Positions 11,711-20,460 of a DNA stretch of 64,000 nucleotides are shown in pieces. The notes under the pieces are model-generated. The model saw nothing but the letters and a program-made list of their open reading frames with translations. It was not told where the DNA came from and did no database searches. The translations under genes and the position numbers were made by a program. Within the stretch, counting starts at the first letter, position 1. Each line of letters starts with the position of its first letter. The stretch comes from Streptomyces sp. A1136 (GTDB taxonomy: Bacteria; Actinomycetota; Actinomycetes; Streptomycetales; Streptomycetaceae), in NCBI RefSeq assembly GCF_004795055.1, contig NZ_SSBJ01000002.1, positions 239,280 through 303,279 on the forward strand, written 5' to 3'.

Positions 11711-11905
11711 TCAGATGCCGAGAAGCTTCTTGATCTTCGCGGCGTCGCCGGGGGCCATCTCCGCGTTGCCGGTCAGGCGGCGGGTGACACGGGACGACTT
11801 GTGCTCGAGCAGGTGGCGCTTGCCGGCGCGCTCACGGAGCACCTTGCCGGAGCCGGTGACCTTGAAGCGCTTCTTGGTACCGCTGTGCGTCTTGTTCTTC
11901 GGCAT
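11711..11905 (-). CDS. rpmI: 50S ribosomal protein L35
   Basis: A 64-aa basic ribosomal protein: [21 protein letters not shown] at the start, [14 protein letters not shown] in the middle and AKIKKLLGI at the end, matching L35 along its whole length. An SD-like GGAG lies just upstream. It lies between infC and rplT in the conserved order. Confidence 0.98.
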   Translation of the reverse strand: MPKNKTHSGTKKRFKVTGSGKVLRERAGKRHLLEHKSSRVTRRLTGNAEMAPGDAAKIKKLLGI

Positions 11906-11930
11906 GGCGCCGTTATCTCCTCGTCGGTGG

Positions 11931-11967
11931 CGCTCCCGCCGGTCCTGGGGACCGGCTCACGGGAGCG
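11931..11967 (-). promoter_or_regulatory. Hairpin in the infC-rpmI gap
   Basis: Outer arms CGCTCCCG/CGGGAGCG and inner arms CCGGTCC/GGACCGG with loop TGG; four bases bulge on one side. It lies 26 bp upstream of the rpmI start. Its outer arms equal those of the hairpin after rpmI (11683-11703). Candidate L20/L35 control element. Confidence 0.45.
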
Positions 11968-12007
11968 TCATGTTGTGTCGGTGATTCCGAGACGGGCTGC
12001 CTCGGGA

Positions 12008-12718
12008 TCAGGCCTCGGCAGATGCCTCGTGGGAGGTGTCCGCCTCGTCGGAGGCGGCCTCGGCGGAGACCACTGCCTCGTCTGCGTCGGCCTCGACGGC
12101 GGTGGCGGCTTCCTCGGAAGCCTCCTCCTCGCCGGCGGGGGCGACACCCTGGCGCTCGGCCTTGCGGGCGGCCTGCGCCTCGCGGGCTTCGGCCATCGCC
12201 TCGGTCTTCTTCTTGTGCGGACCGAGAACCATGATCATGTTTCGGCCGTCCTGCTTCGGGTTCGACTCGATGAACCCGAGGTCCTCGACGTCCGAAGCGA
12301 GGCGCTGCAGCAGTCGGTAGCCGAGTTCCGGCCTGGACTGCTCGCGACCGCGGAACATGATCGTGATCTTGACCTTGTCGCCCTGCTTGAGGAACCGAAC
12401 GACGTGACCCTTCTTGGTGTCATAGTCGTGCGGGTCGATCTTCGGCCGGAGCTTCATTTCCTTGATGACCGTGTGCGCCTGGTTCTTGCGCGCCTCACGG
12501 GCCTTCATGGCCGACTCGTACTTGAACTTGCCGTAGTCCATGAGCTTGCAGACCGGCGGGCGTGCGGACGCCGCGACCTCGACCAGGTCGAGGTCGTACT
12601 CCTGCGCGAGCTCAAGCGCCTTGGCAAGCGGCACGATGCCGACCTGCTCGCCGCTGGGACCGACGAGTCGTACCTCGGGAACGCGAATCCGGTCGTTGAT
12701 GCGGGGCTCGGTGCTGAT
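12008..12718 (-). CDS. infC: Translation initiation factor IF-3
   Basis: Binds the 30S subunit and monitors start codons. N-domain: [20 protein letters not shown]. Linker: the Lys-rich segment from [13 protein letters not shown]-domain: [17 protein letters not shown] to [10 protein letters not shown]. An acidic Ala/Glu-rich tail of about 50 residues follows, as in other streptomycetes. I place the start at AUC (12718-12716). The only strong SD, AGGAGG at 12728-12723, lies 4 nt before it, and the resulting N-terminus [13 protein letters not shown] aligns with IF-3 families that start at AUU. An in-frame GTG at 12742 (8 residues longer) would have the SD inside the gene and no good SD of its own. 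Confidence 0.9.
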   Translation of the reverse strand: MSTEPRINDRIRVPEVRLVGPSGEQVGIVPLAKALELAQEYDLDLVEVAASARPPVCKLMDYGKFKYESAMKAREARKNQAHTVIKEMKLRPKIDPHDYDTKKGHVVRFLKQGDKVKITIMFRGREQSRPELGYRLLQRLASDVEDLGFIESNPKQDGRNMIMVLGPHKKKTEAMAEAREAQAARKAERQGVAPAGEEEASEEAATAVEADADEAVVSAEAASDEADTSHEASAEA

Positions 12719-12801
12719 GGATCCTCCTCGGTAGCACCACACGACTGCCTGGCAGACAGCCGTTGACGTTGGTGTCGTCAGACCGGCCTCGGCGGGATAT
12801 G

Positions 12802-12833
12802 AAAAAAGCCCCGCCGGGACACAGGCAGGGGCT
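12802..12833 (-). terminator. Leader terminator/attenuator upstream of infC
   Basis: On the minus strand AGCCCCTGCC pairs with GGCGGGGCT (one bulge) and is followed at once by six T residues (12807-12802). It is a classic intrinsic terminator, rare in this window in having a T-run. It lies about 85 nt upstream of infC within the leader, so it probably attenuates infC-rpmI-rplT transcription. Confidence 0.7.
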
Positions 12834-13018
12834 CCAACACAACCGGAGCACCGTCGCGTGCGAACCGCGGGGCGCAGACTCGGGCGGCTTTCCATCGTCC
12901 GTACGGAACGATGGATGCCACCTGACCGGTGACCCGCCGCCCCGGAAGGCGGTCAGGTGGGAGAATCGGAGCCTCCACTTGTGGGCCGGGGACACAGGTC
13001 TCCGGCCGGTCGTAGCCC

Positions 13019-13047
13019 AATATAGCATTCCGCACCAGAGCCGCTCA
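13019..13047 (-). promoter_or_regulatory. infC: Possible infC operon promoter
   Basis: On the minus strand TGAGCG, 17 nt, TATATT. The -10 is reasonable and the -35 weak. The A+T-rich patch around 13019-13030 stands out in this G+C-rich DNA and lies about 300 bp upstream of infC. Confidence 0.3.
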
Positions 13048-13097
13048 CCCCGAGCGGGCGGTCGGCGGCCCGGGCGACCCGGCTTATCGTGTGAGGC

Positions 13098-13484
13098 ATG
13101 ACTGACGCGACCCCCACCCCCGCCACCGAGGCCGGCTCCACGCCGGACGCTCCCGACTACGACGCCATGACCCGCGACATCGCGGACGTGCCCGCCGTCG
13201 AGGTGATCACCACGGTGGCCGTGCACCTGCTGAGCGCCGCGGCGGTCAATCTGGGGCTGGACAAGCCCGACTCCGAGCACAAGGACCTCGACGAGGCCCG
13301 CAAGCTGATCACCGCCCTCGCCGGACTGGTCACCGCGAGCGCCACCGAGATCAGCTCCTTCCACGCGGCCCCGCTGCGCGACGGCCTCAAGTCGCTCCAG
13401 CTCGCCTTCCGCGAGGCGTTGATCGTCCCGGACGAGCCGGGCCAGGGGCCGGGCGAGAAGTTCACGGGGCCGGTCTACTCCTAG
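13098..13484 (+). CDS. DUF1844 domain protein
   Basis: A 128-aa cytoplasmic protein. The core VPAVEVITTVAVHLLSAAAVNLGL followed by KDLDEARKLITALAGLV matches the DUF1844 family, which is common next to infC in actinobacteria. Its function is unknown. It is divergent from infC and ends before a strong bidirectional hairpin. Confidence 0.85.
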   Translation: MTDATPTPATEAGSTPDAPDYDAMTRDIADVPAVEVITTVAVHLLSAAAVNLGLDKPDSEHKDLDEARKLITALAGLVTASATEISSFHAAPLRDGLKSLQLAFREALIVPDEPGQGPGEKFTGPVYS

Positions 13485-13502
13485 CCCTCGCCCGACGACC
13501 CC

Positions 13503-13540
13503 GAAGGGCCGGGACCGCCGCGCGGCGGTCCCGGCCCTTC
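13503..13540. terminator. Bidirectional terminator between DUF1844 and sseB genes
   Basis: A perfect 17-bp stem (GAAGGGCCGGGACCGCC with its complement) and a GCGC loop, between two convergent genes. Confidence 0.8.
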
Positions 13541-13577
13541 GTCGTACGTACGCGACGCGCGCGCCCGGCCGGTGGCC

Positions 13578-14318
13578 TCAGCGGGTGAAGAGCGGCTCCC
13601 CCGGCGGCGCCGCGGCGGTCGCCGGCAGCAGGGCCAGGTCCAGCCCGCGTACCAGTCGGCCGCGCAAGGTCTCGTCGGCCGCGAGTGCCTCGGCCACCCG
13701 CCGGGCGGCGGCCGGGCCGCCCGCGTCGGAGCTCGGCACGATCGCGAGGGTGCCGTCGGAGCCCGCGCCCCCGGGGCCGAGGTGGGCGCGCAGCACGTCC
13801 GGCTCCCCCGCCACCGCCGCCCGCACGGCCTCGCGCACCGCGGGGTCCGCGAGCGGGTCGGGGTCGGTCCGGCCCTCGGCGAGGGCCAGCAGCGCGGGGC
13901 CGGTGAGCTGGTACGGGACGGGACCGGCCAGGTCCAGCACGATCGTGTCGGCCTTCTCGTGCGCGGCCGCCGCCAGGGCCTGGTGCAGCGGGACCGCCAC
14001 GGGGCGGGCCGCCGGGTCCCACAGCGCCAGGGAGGCCGTCGAGGTGAAGGCGGGCAGCGCCCGGCGGTCGCCCGCGGTCAGGGTGGGCACCGCCATGTCG
14101 CTGGTCTTCTCGCGCTTCAGGCCCGTCTCGGGGTCGGTCTCGACCTCGCCGAGCATGGCGACGACGGGGACCAGCAGACGGGCGCCCTTCAAGGCGGCCA
14201 GTACCTGCGGTTCGCGCGAGCGGTCCTGCGCCCAGGCGGCCAGGGCCGCCCTCAGGGCGGGATCGGCGGAGCCGTCGTCGTCGGAGAAACCGGGGTCGGG
14301 GATGTTCTTGTTCGCCAC
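13578..14318 (-). CDS. SseB family protein
   Basis: A 246-aa protein with one SseB domain (VLAALKGARLLVPVV to FTSTASLALWDP and ADTIVLDLAGPVPYQLTGPALLALAEG). The N-terminal part is acidic (DPGFSDDDGSADP). SseB-domain proteins occur beside type VII secretion genes in actinobacteria, but no biochemical role is firm. I prefer GTG at 14318; a TTG at 14324 overlaps the stop of the upstream mycosin gene. The tight spacing indicates one operon with the mycosin and membrane-protein genes. Confidence 0.82.
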   Translation of the reverse strand: MANKNIPDPGFSDDDGSADPALRAALAAWAQDRSREPQVLAALKGARLLVPVVAMLGEVETDPETGLKREKTSDMAVPTLTAGDRRALPAFTSTASLALWDPAARPVAVPLHQALAAAAHEKADTIVLDLAGPVPYQLTGPALLALAEGRTDPDPLADPAVREAVRAAVAGEPDVLRAHLGPGGAGSDGTLAIVPSSDAGGPAAARRVAEALAADETLRGRLVRGLDLALLPATAAAPPGEPLFTR

Positions 14319-14320
14319 AA

Positions 14321-15499
14321 TCAACCGACCCTATCCCGCCGAGCGACGCGCGGACGCCGGGCCAGTACGCCGGCCACCCCCAGCAGCGCCACGCCCGCGA
14401 CGGCCGCCGCCCCGGCGCCCAGCCGGGGCCGGCGCTCGGGGTGGGCGGCCCGCTCCGGGCCGGGGCCGAAGTAGGGCCGTCCGGCCGCCACGGGCGTGGG
14501 CAGCGGGGCTTCCGGGCGCAGTCGCTCCGCGCCGTGGAGCGCCGCGACGGCGTCGACGGTGCCGTAGCCGCGGGCGTCGTCGCGTCCGCCCGCCGGGGCG
14601 TCCGCGGCGGTGTCCCGCAGAAGCTTCTTGATCTGGGCCGGGGACAGTCCGGGGTGGGCGGCCTTGACCAGGGCGACCGTGCCGGAGACGAAGGCGGCGG
14701 CGGCACTGGTGCCCCAGCCCTCGTAGTAGCTGCGGTCGGGGTCGGCGCTGACCACGTCGACGCCCGGGGCGCTGACGGTGGCGTACCAGTGGCGGGTGGA
14801 GAAGTCGGCCCTGCGGCCCTTTCGGTCGACGGCGGCGACCGCGATCACGCCGGGGTAGGCGGCCGGGTAGGAGATGGGGTCGCCGTGTTCACCGCCGTTG
14901 CCGGCGGAGGCGACGACCACCGCGCCCTTGCCGAGGGCGTACTGGACCGCCTCGTCCTCGGCTCCCTCGTGGTGGGCGGATTCGCTGTCGTCGCCCAGGG
15001 AGAGGTTGATGACGTCGGCGCCGTGGTCGGCGGCCCAGCGGATGCCTTCGGCGAGGGCGCCCGCCTTGCTGTCGCGGGCCTTGGCCCGGCCGGGGTCGCT
15101 CTCCTCCAGGATCACCCGGACCGGGAGGATCTTGGCGTGCGGGGCGACGCCGAGCACACCGTCGGCGTGGTCCGGGCCGTGGCCGCGCCCGGCGATGATG
15201 GCGGCCATCGCGGTGCCGTGGCGGGCCCAGGCGCGGTCGCCCCGGCCGGCGCCCATGCCGACGAGGTCGGCGCCGTCGAGTACCTGGCCGGTGAGGTCGG
15301 GGTGGCTGCCGTCGACGCCGGTGTCGACGACGGCGACCGTGACCCCCTCGCCCTGGGTGGTGCCCCAGGCCTCTTCGGCGCGCAGGGTGAGCAGGCCCCA
15401 CTGGTGGTCGCGGACGGTGTCGGCGCTCGCGGGGTGGGCGGTGGCGGCGGTGACGAGGGCGGCGACGGTCAGGGCCGTCGCGGTACGGGTTCGGCTCAT
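14321..15499 (-). CDS. mycP: Mycosin-type S8 serine protease
   Basis: A 392-aa subtilisin-like membrane-anchored protease of the MycP type. Signal peptide residues 1-26. The catalytic triad is D59 (AVVDTGVDGSHPDL), H94 (ARHGTAMAAIIAG) and S265 (GTSAAAAFVSGTVALV), with oxyanion N201 (SAGNGG). A C-terminal transmembrane helix (about 352-375, Ala/Val/Leu-rich) is followed by Arg-rich residues. In type VII systems MycP stabilises the ESX complex and cleaves substrates. No esx or ecc genes are in this window. It overlaps the upstream gene by ATGA. Confidence 0.88.
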   Translation of the reverse strand: MSRTRTATALTVAALVTAATAHPASADTVRDHQWGLLTLRAEEAWGTTQGEGVTVAVVDTGVDGSHPDLTGQVLDGADLVGMGAGRGDRAWARHGTAMAAIIAGRGHGPDHADGVLGVAPHAKILPVRVILEESDPGRAKARDSKAGALAEGIRWAADHGADVINLSLGDDSESAHHEGAEDEAVQYALGKGAVVVASAGNGGEHGDPISYPAAYPGVIAVAAVDRKGRRADFSTRHWYATVSAPGVDVVSADPDRSYYEGWGTSAAAAFVSGTVALVKAAHPGLSPAQIKKLLRDTAADAPAGGRDDARGYGTVDAVAALHGAERLRPEAPLPTPVAAGRPYFGPGPERAAHPERRPRLGAGAAAVAGVALLGVAGVLARRPRVARRDRVG

Positions 15500-16287
15500 C
15501 GGGCGGACTCCGGGTCCGTGCGGTGCGGCGCCGGCGGGACGGCGAGGTCCTCGACGGCGCGTTCGAGGCGCCCGGCGACCGCCTTGGCCTCGTACCCCAG
15601 TCCCGCCTGCGCCGCGGCCCCGGTGGCGGCGGGCCGCGCGGCCTCCTCGGCCGGCTGGGGCGCGTCCTGGACGCGTCCGTCGGCGAAGGCGGAGACGGCG
15701 TAGACGACGGCCGGCGCCCCGGGGACGACGCCCGCGGCCCAGGTGGCGCGTTGCGGGTCGGCGAAGCCGTAGCCGGAGGGGGCCGGGAGTCGGCCGCGCA
15801 GCCCGTCCATGGTGGCGGGGTCGGCGGTGGTGAAGACCAGGCCGACGCTGACCAGGGAGCTGCGGGTCGAGTCGGTGTAGGTGGCGCGCAGGACGCGGGC
15901 GCAGCCGGTGGTGGCCAGGGCGGCCCGCCAGTCGGCGCCCAGGGCGGCGGGGCCGCAGTCGGCGTCGGGGGCGAGGGCGATCCTGGTCCAGGTCCGGTCG
16001 GCGCCGCCGGGACCGTCGCCGGGTCCGTCGAGCACGGGCGGGAAGAGGCGGTCGACGGGGGCGTCGCGCCACAGCGACGCGGCCGCGTGGTAGGCGGCTC
16101 GGGCCGGCGGGGGGCGGTGGGCGGTGCGGTGGTCGTTCCAGGCGGTGGCGGCGGCCCCGGCGGTGAGGCCGGTGCCGAGCAGCGCGCAGAGCACGGCGGC
16201 GGTGACACGGGCGGGGCTCCGGCGGCCGGTACCCGCCCCCGGTCGGGGCTCGGCGAGGTCCGCGGGCAGCGGTGTGGACGTCGTCAT
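15496..16287 (-). CDS. Single-pass membrane protein of the mycosin operon
   Basis: A 263-aa protein not assigned to a named family. A short Pro-rich cytoplasmic N-terminus and one transmembrane segment (about residues 30-50, VTAAVLCALLGTGLTAGAAAT) precede a large outside domain with two Cys (DADCGPAAL and TTGCARVL) that could form a disulfide. The gene overlaps mycP by 4 bp (ATGA), so the two are translationally coupled. Its job is probably in the same extracytoplasmic process; this is inference. Confidence 0.75.
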   Translation of the reverse strand: MTTSTPLPADLAEPRPGAGTGRRSPARVTAAVLCALLGTGLTAGAAATAWNDHRTAHRPPPARAAYHAAASLWRDAPVDRLFPPVLDGPGDGPGGADRTWTRIALAPDADCGPAALGADWRAALATTGCARVLRATYTDSTRSSLVSVGLVFTTADPATMDGLRGRLPAPSGYGFADPQRATWAAGVVPGAPAVVYAVSAFADGRVQDAPQPAEEAARPAATGAAAQAGLGYEAKAVAGRLERAVEDLAVPPAPHRTDPESAR

Positions 16288-16441
16288 CCGGCGGCTCGGC
16301 CCCCCGTTCGTCAGCTGCGGCCTTCGTCCGTACTCTACGAGGTCGCGCGGGCCGGCCGGCGGCGTCCCGGATGGTGGGACGTCCCCATGGAGCGCGGCCG
16401 ACCCCTTACCCGCGGGTACACCCGCGTGGCAGGCTGCGGCC

Positions 16442-17635
16442 ATGACTTCCGACCGTGCCCGGTACGACGCGGCCACCGCCCACCTCGACGCCCCGCTGGC
16501 GATCGTCGACCTGGAGGCGTTCGACGCCAATGCCGACGACCTCGTCCGCCGCGCCGGCGGCAAGCCGATCCGCGTGGCCAGCAAGTCCGTGCGCTGCCGG
16601 GCGCTGCTCGAACGGGTGCTGGCCCGGCCCGGGTTCGCCGGGATCATGTCGTACACCCTGGCGGAGAGCGTCTGGTTGGCGCGCTCCGGTTTCGAGGACG
16701 TGCTCCTCGCCTACCCCTCCGCCGACCGCGCCGGTTTCGCCGAGCTCGCCGACGACCCGAAACTCGCCTCCGCCGTCACCGTGATGGTCGACGACCCCGC
16801 GCAGTTGGACCTGATCGACCGCTCCCGCGACGGCGGCGCCCAGGAGATCCGGGTCTGTCTGGAGCTGGACACCTCGCTGCGCCTGCTCGGCGGCAGGGTC
16901 CGCGTCGGAGCCCGCCGTTCGCCGCTGCGCGAGCCTGCCGAGCTCGCGGCGCTCGCCCGCGCGGTGAGCGCGCGGCCGGGGTTCCGGGTGGTGGGGCTGA
17001 TGGGCTACGAGGGCCACGTCGCCGGGGTCGGTGACCTCCTCGCGGGACGCCCGCTGCGCTCCCGGGCGATCCGGCTGATGCAGGCCGCGGCGCGCAAGGA
17101 GCTCGCCGCCCGCCGCGCCGAGGCGGTACGGGCCGTGCGCGCCGTCGTCCCGGACCTGGAGTTCGTCAACGGCGGCGGCACCGGCAGCGTGCAGCAGACC
17201 GCCGCCGAGGATGCCGTCACGGAGATCGCCGCCGGATCGGGGCTGTACGTGCCTCGATTGTTCGACAACTACACCTCCTTCCGGGGCCGGCCGGCCGCGC
17301 TCTTCGCCCAGCCGGTGGTCCGCAGGCCCGGCGTAGGCGTGGTCACGGTGCTGGGCGGCGGCTACCCGGCCTCAGGCGCGGCCGGCGCGGACCGGCTGCC
17401 CGAGCCGTACCTGCCGCGGGGGCTGCGCTACGACCCGCAGGAGGGCGCGGGCGAGGTGCAGACACCGCTGCTGGGCAGCCCGGCCGACGACCTGCTGATC
17501 GGGGACCGGGTCTGGTTCCGCCACGCGAAGGCCGGTGAGCTGTGTGAGCGCTTCGACGCCCTGCACCTGGTAGAGGGCGATCGGGTGACGGCCACCGCCG
17601 CGACCTACCGGGGCGAGGGCCGCACCTTCCTGTGA
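16442..17635 (+). CDS. PLP-dependent amino acid aldolase/deaminase, alanine racemase fold
   Basis: A 397-aa fold-type III PLP enzyme. The Schiff-base Lys lies in the N-terminal barrel strand (PIRVASKSVRCR, about residue 44). Downstream barrel features are IMSYTLAESVWLA, RVCLELDTSLRLLGGRVRVGARRSP, GLMGYEGHVAGVGD and FVNGGGTGSV. The C-terminal domain carries RVWFRHAKAGELCERF, typical of D-threonine aldolase/D-amino acid deaminase relatives. The exact substrate is unknown. It is monocistronic, with its ATG at 16442. Confidence 0.83.
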   Translation: MTSDRARYDAATAHLDAPLAIVDLEAFDANADDLVRRAGGKPIRVASKSVRCRALLERVLARPGFAGIMSYTLAESVWLARSGFEDVLLAYPSADRAGFAELADDPKLASAVTVMVDDPAQLDLIDRSRDGGAQEIRVCLELDTSLRLLGGRVRVGARRSPLREPAELAALARAVSARPGFRVVGLMGYEGHVAGVGDLLAGRPLRSRAIRLMQAAARKELAARRAEAVRAVRAVVPDLEFVNGGGTGSVQQTAAEDAVTEIAAGSGLYVPRLFDNYTSFRGRPAALFAQPVVRRPGVGVVTVLGGGYPASGAAGADRLPEPYLPRGLRYDPQEGAGEVQTPLLGSPADDLLIGDRVWFRHAKAGELCERFDALHLVEGDRVTATAATYRGEGRTFL

Positions 17636-17720
17636 CCGCGAACGGCGGCGACGGACCAGGAGGGGGGCCGGGGGGAATATCGGATGACCCGGCTCCGTAC
17701 CGGCACGTAACCTGCCGCCC

Positions 17721-18213
17721 ATGGACCCGCTCACCGAACAACAGATCCGTTCGTCCTTCGTGAACTGCAGCAAGGGCGAGGCGGCCCGGCTGAAGCTGCC
17801 CCTGGACTTCGCCGAACTGCCCTGGGACGACTTGGACTTCCTCGGCTGGGTGGATCCCGGCGCGCCGCTGCGCGCCCACATCGTGCGTCCCGGGACGGAC
17901 GGTCCCCCCGTCGGCATCACCCTGCGGGTGCCCGGCGCGAACCGGGCGGGCGCCTTCAAGTCCAGCATCTGCCAGATATGCCTGACCGGGCACGCCTCCT
18001 CCGGCGTCGCCCTCCTCGTCGCCCCCTTGGCGGGGGCCCGGGGCCGGGAGGGCAACAGCGTGGGGACGTACGTCTGCGCCGACCTGGCCTGCTCCCTCTA
18101 CATGCGGGGCAAGCGGCAGCCGAAGCTGCGGACGCGCGGCTACGAGGAGACGCTGACCCTGGAGGAGCGGGTGGCGCGCGCCGAGGCGAATCTGGACGCC
18201 TTCGCCGCCAAGG

Positions 18214-18224
<11 letters not shown>
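17721..18224 (+). CDS. FBP-domain zinc protein (FusB/EF-G-binding-like)
   Basis: A 167-aa protein with an N-terminal helical part and a C-terminal treble-clef module defined by CQIC (about residues 86-89) and CADLAC (about 122-127). Proteins of this FBP/FusB type bind elongation factor G; whether this one protects against fusidic acid or serves general ribosome recycling is unknown. The last 11 bp overlap the convergent HAD phosphatase gene. Confidence 0.75.
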
Positions 18225-19530
<1,306 letters not shown>

Positions 19531-19587
19531 GGGGGTCGCTCCTGCTCTGCGAAGAACACCGGGAGGTACGGGGGACGGTCCGGAGCA

Positions 19588-19621
19588 CGACAGCCGGGCG
19601 TCGTGCGACGCCCGGCTGTCG
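19588..19621 (-). terminator. Terminator of the SDR-ALDH-ligase operon
   Basis: A perfect 16-bp stem (CGACAGCCGGGCGTCG with its complement) and a TG loop, 39 bp past the SDR stop. Confidence 0.8.
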
Positions 19622-19659
19622 GGGGTGCGGGACGGGACGGGCGTGGGGGCCCGGGCGTC

Positions 19660-20454
19660 CTACAGGGGGGTGACGTACGCGCCGGCGATTCCGCCGTCCA
19701 CGAGGAAGTCGGTGGCGTTGACGAAGGAGGAGTCGTCGCTGGCGAGGAACGCGACGGCGGCGGCGATCTCGGTGGGCTCGGCGAACCGGCCGAGCGGGAT
19801 GTGCACCAGGCGCCGGGCGGCCCGCTCGGGGTCCTTGGCGAACAGCTCCTGGAGCAGCGGGGTGTTGACGGGTCCCGGGCACAAGGCGTTGACGCGGATG
19901 CCCTCGCGGGCGAACTGCACGCCCAGTTCGCGGGACATGGCCAGGACGCCGCCCTTGGACGCGGTGTAGGAGATCTGCGAGGTGGCGGCGCCCATGACGG
20001 CCACGAAGGAGGCGGTGTTGATGATGGAGCCGCGGCCCTGGCGCCGCATGTAGGGCAGCGCGGCCTTGCAGCAGAGGTAGACGGAGGTGAGGTTGACGTC
20101 CTGGACGCGCTTCCAGGCCTCCAGGCCCGTGGTGAGGATGGAGTCGTCCTCCGGCGGGGAGATGCCGGCGTTGTTGAAGGCGATGTCGACGGAGCCGTAG
20201 GTGTCGAAGGCGGTCTTGAAGAGGGCTTCGACTTCCTCGGGGCTGGTGACGTCGACCTTGACGAAGGTGCCGCCGACTTCCTCGGCCGCGGCCTTGCCCG
20301 CGGTCTCGTCGATGTCGCCGCAGACGACGTGGGCGCCCTCGGAGGCCAGGCGGCGGGCGGCGGCGAGGCCGATGCCGCTGCCGGCGCCGGTGATGACGGC
20401 GGTACGGCCGACCAGGCGGCGGCAGACGATCTCTTCGTTCACTCGACTGGACAT
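19660..20454 (-). CDS. Short-chain dehydrogenase/reductase
   Basis: A 264-aa classical SDR. The NAD(P)-binding motif TGAGSGIG is at about residues 23-30, the strand-end D of VVCGDIDE suggests NAD(H) preference, NNAGIS is present, and the catalytic pair is Y-x3-K in SYTASKGG with the preceding Ser in NTASF. Annotation pipelines would call it 3-oxoacyl-ACP reductase-like, but it lies 6 bp after an aldehyde dehydrogenase and a gamma-glutamyl ligase gene. In this context it could oxidise the hydroxyl group of gamma-glutamylethanolamide to the aldehyde (inference). Last gene of the operon. Confidence 0.88.
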   Translation of the reverse strand: MSSRVNEEIVCRRLVGRTAVITGAGSGIGLAAARRLASEGAHVVCGDIDETAGKAAAEEVGGTFVKVDVTSPEEVEALFKTAFDTYGSVDIAFNNAGISPPEDDSILTTGLEAWKRVQDVNLTSVYLCCKAALPYMRRQGRGSIINTASFVAVMGAATSQISYTASKGGVLAMSRELGVQFAREGIRVNALCPGPVNTPLLQELFAKDPERAARRLVHIPLGRFAEPTEIAAAVAFLASDDSSFVNATDFLVDGGIAGAYVTPL

Positions 20455-20460
20455 GGGTTT

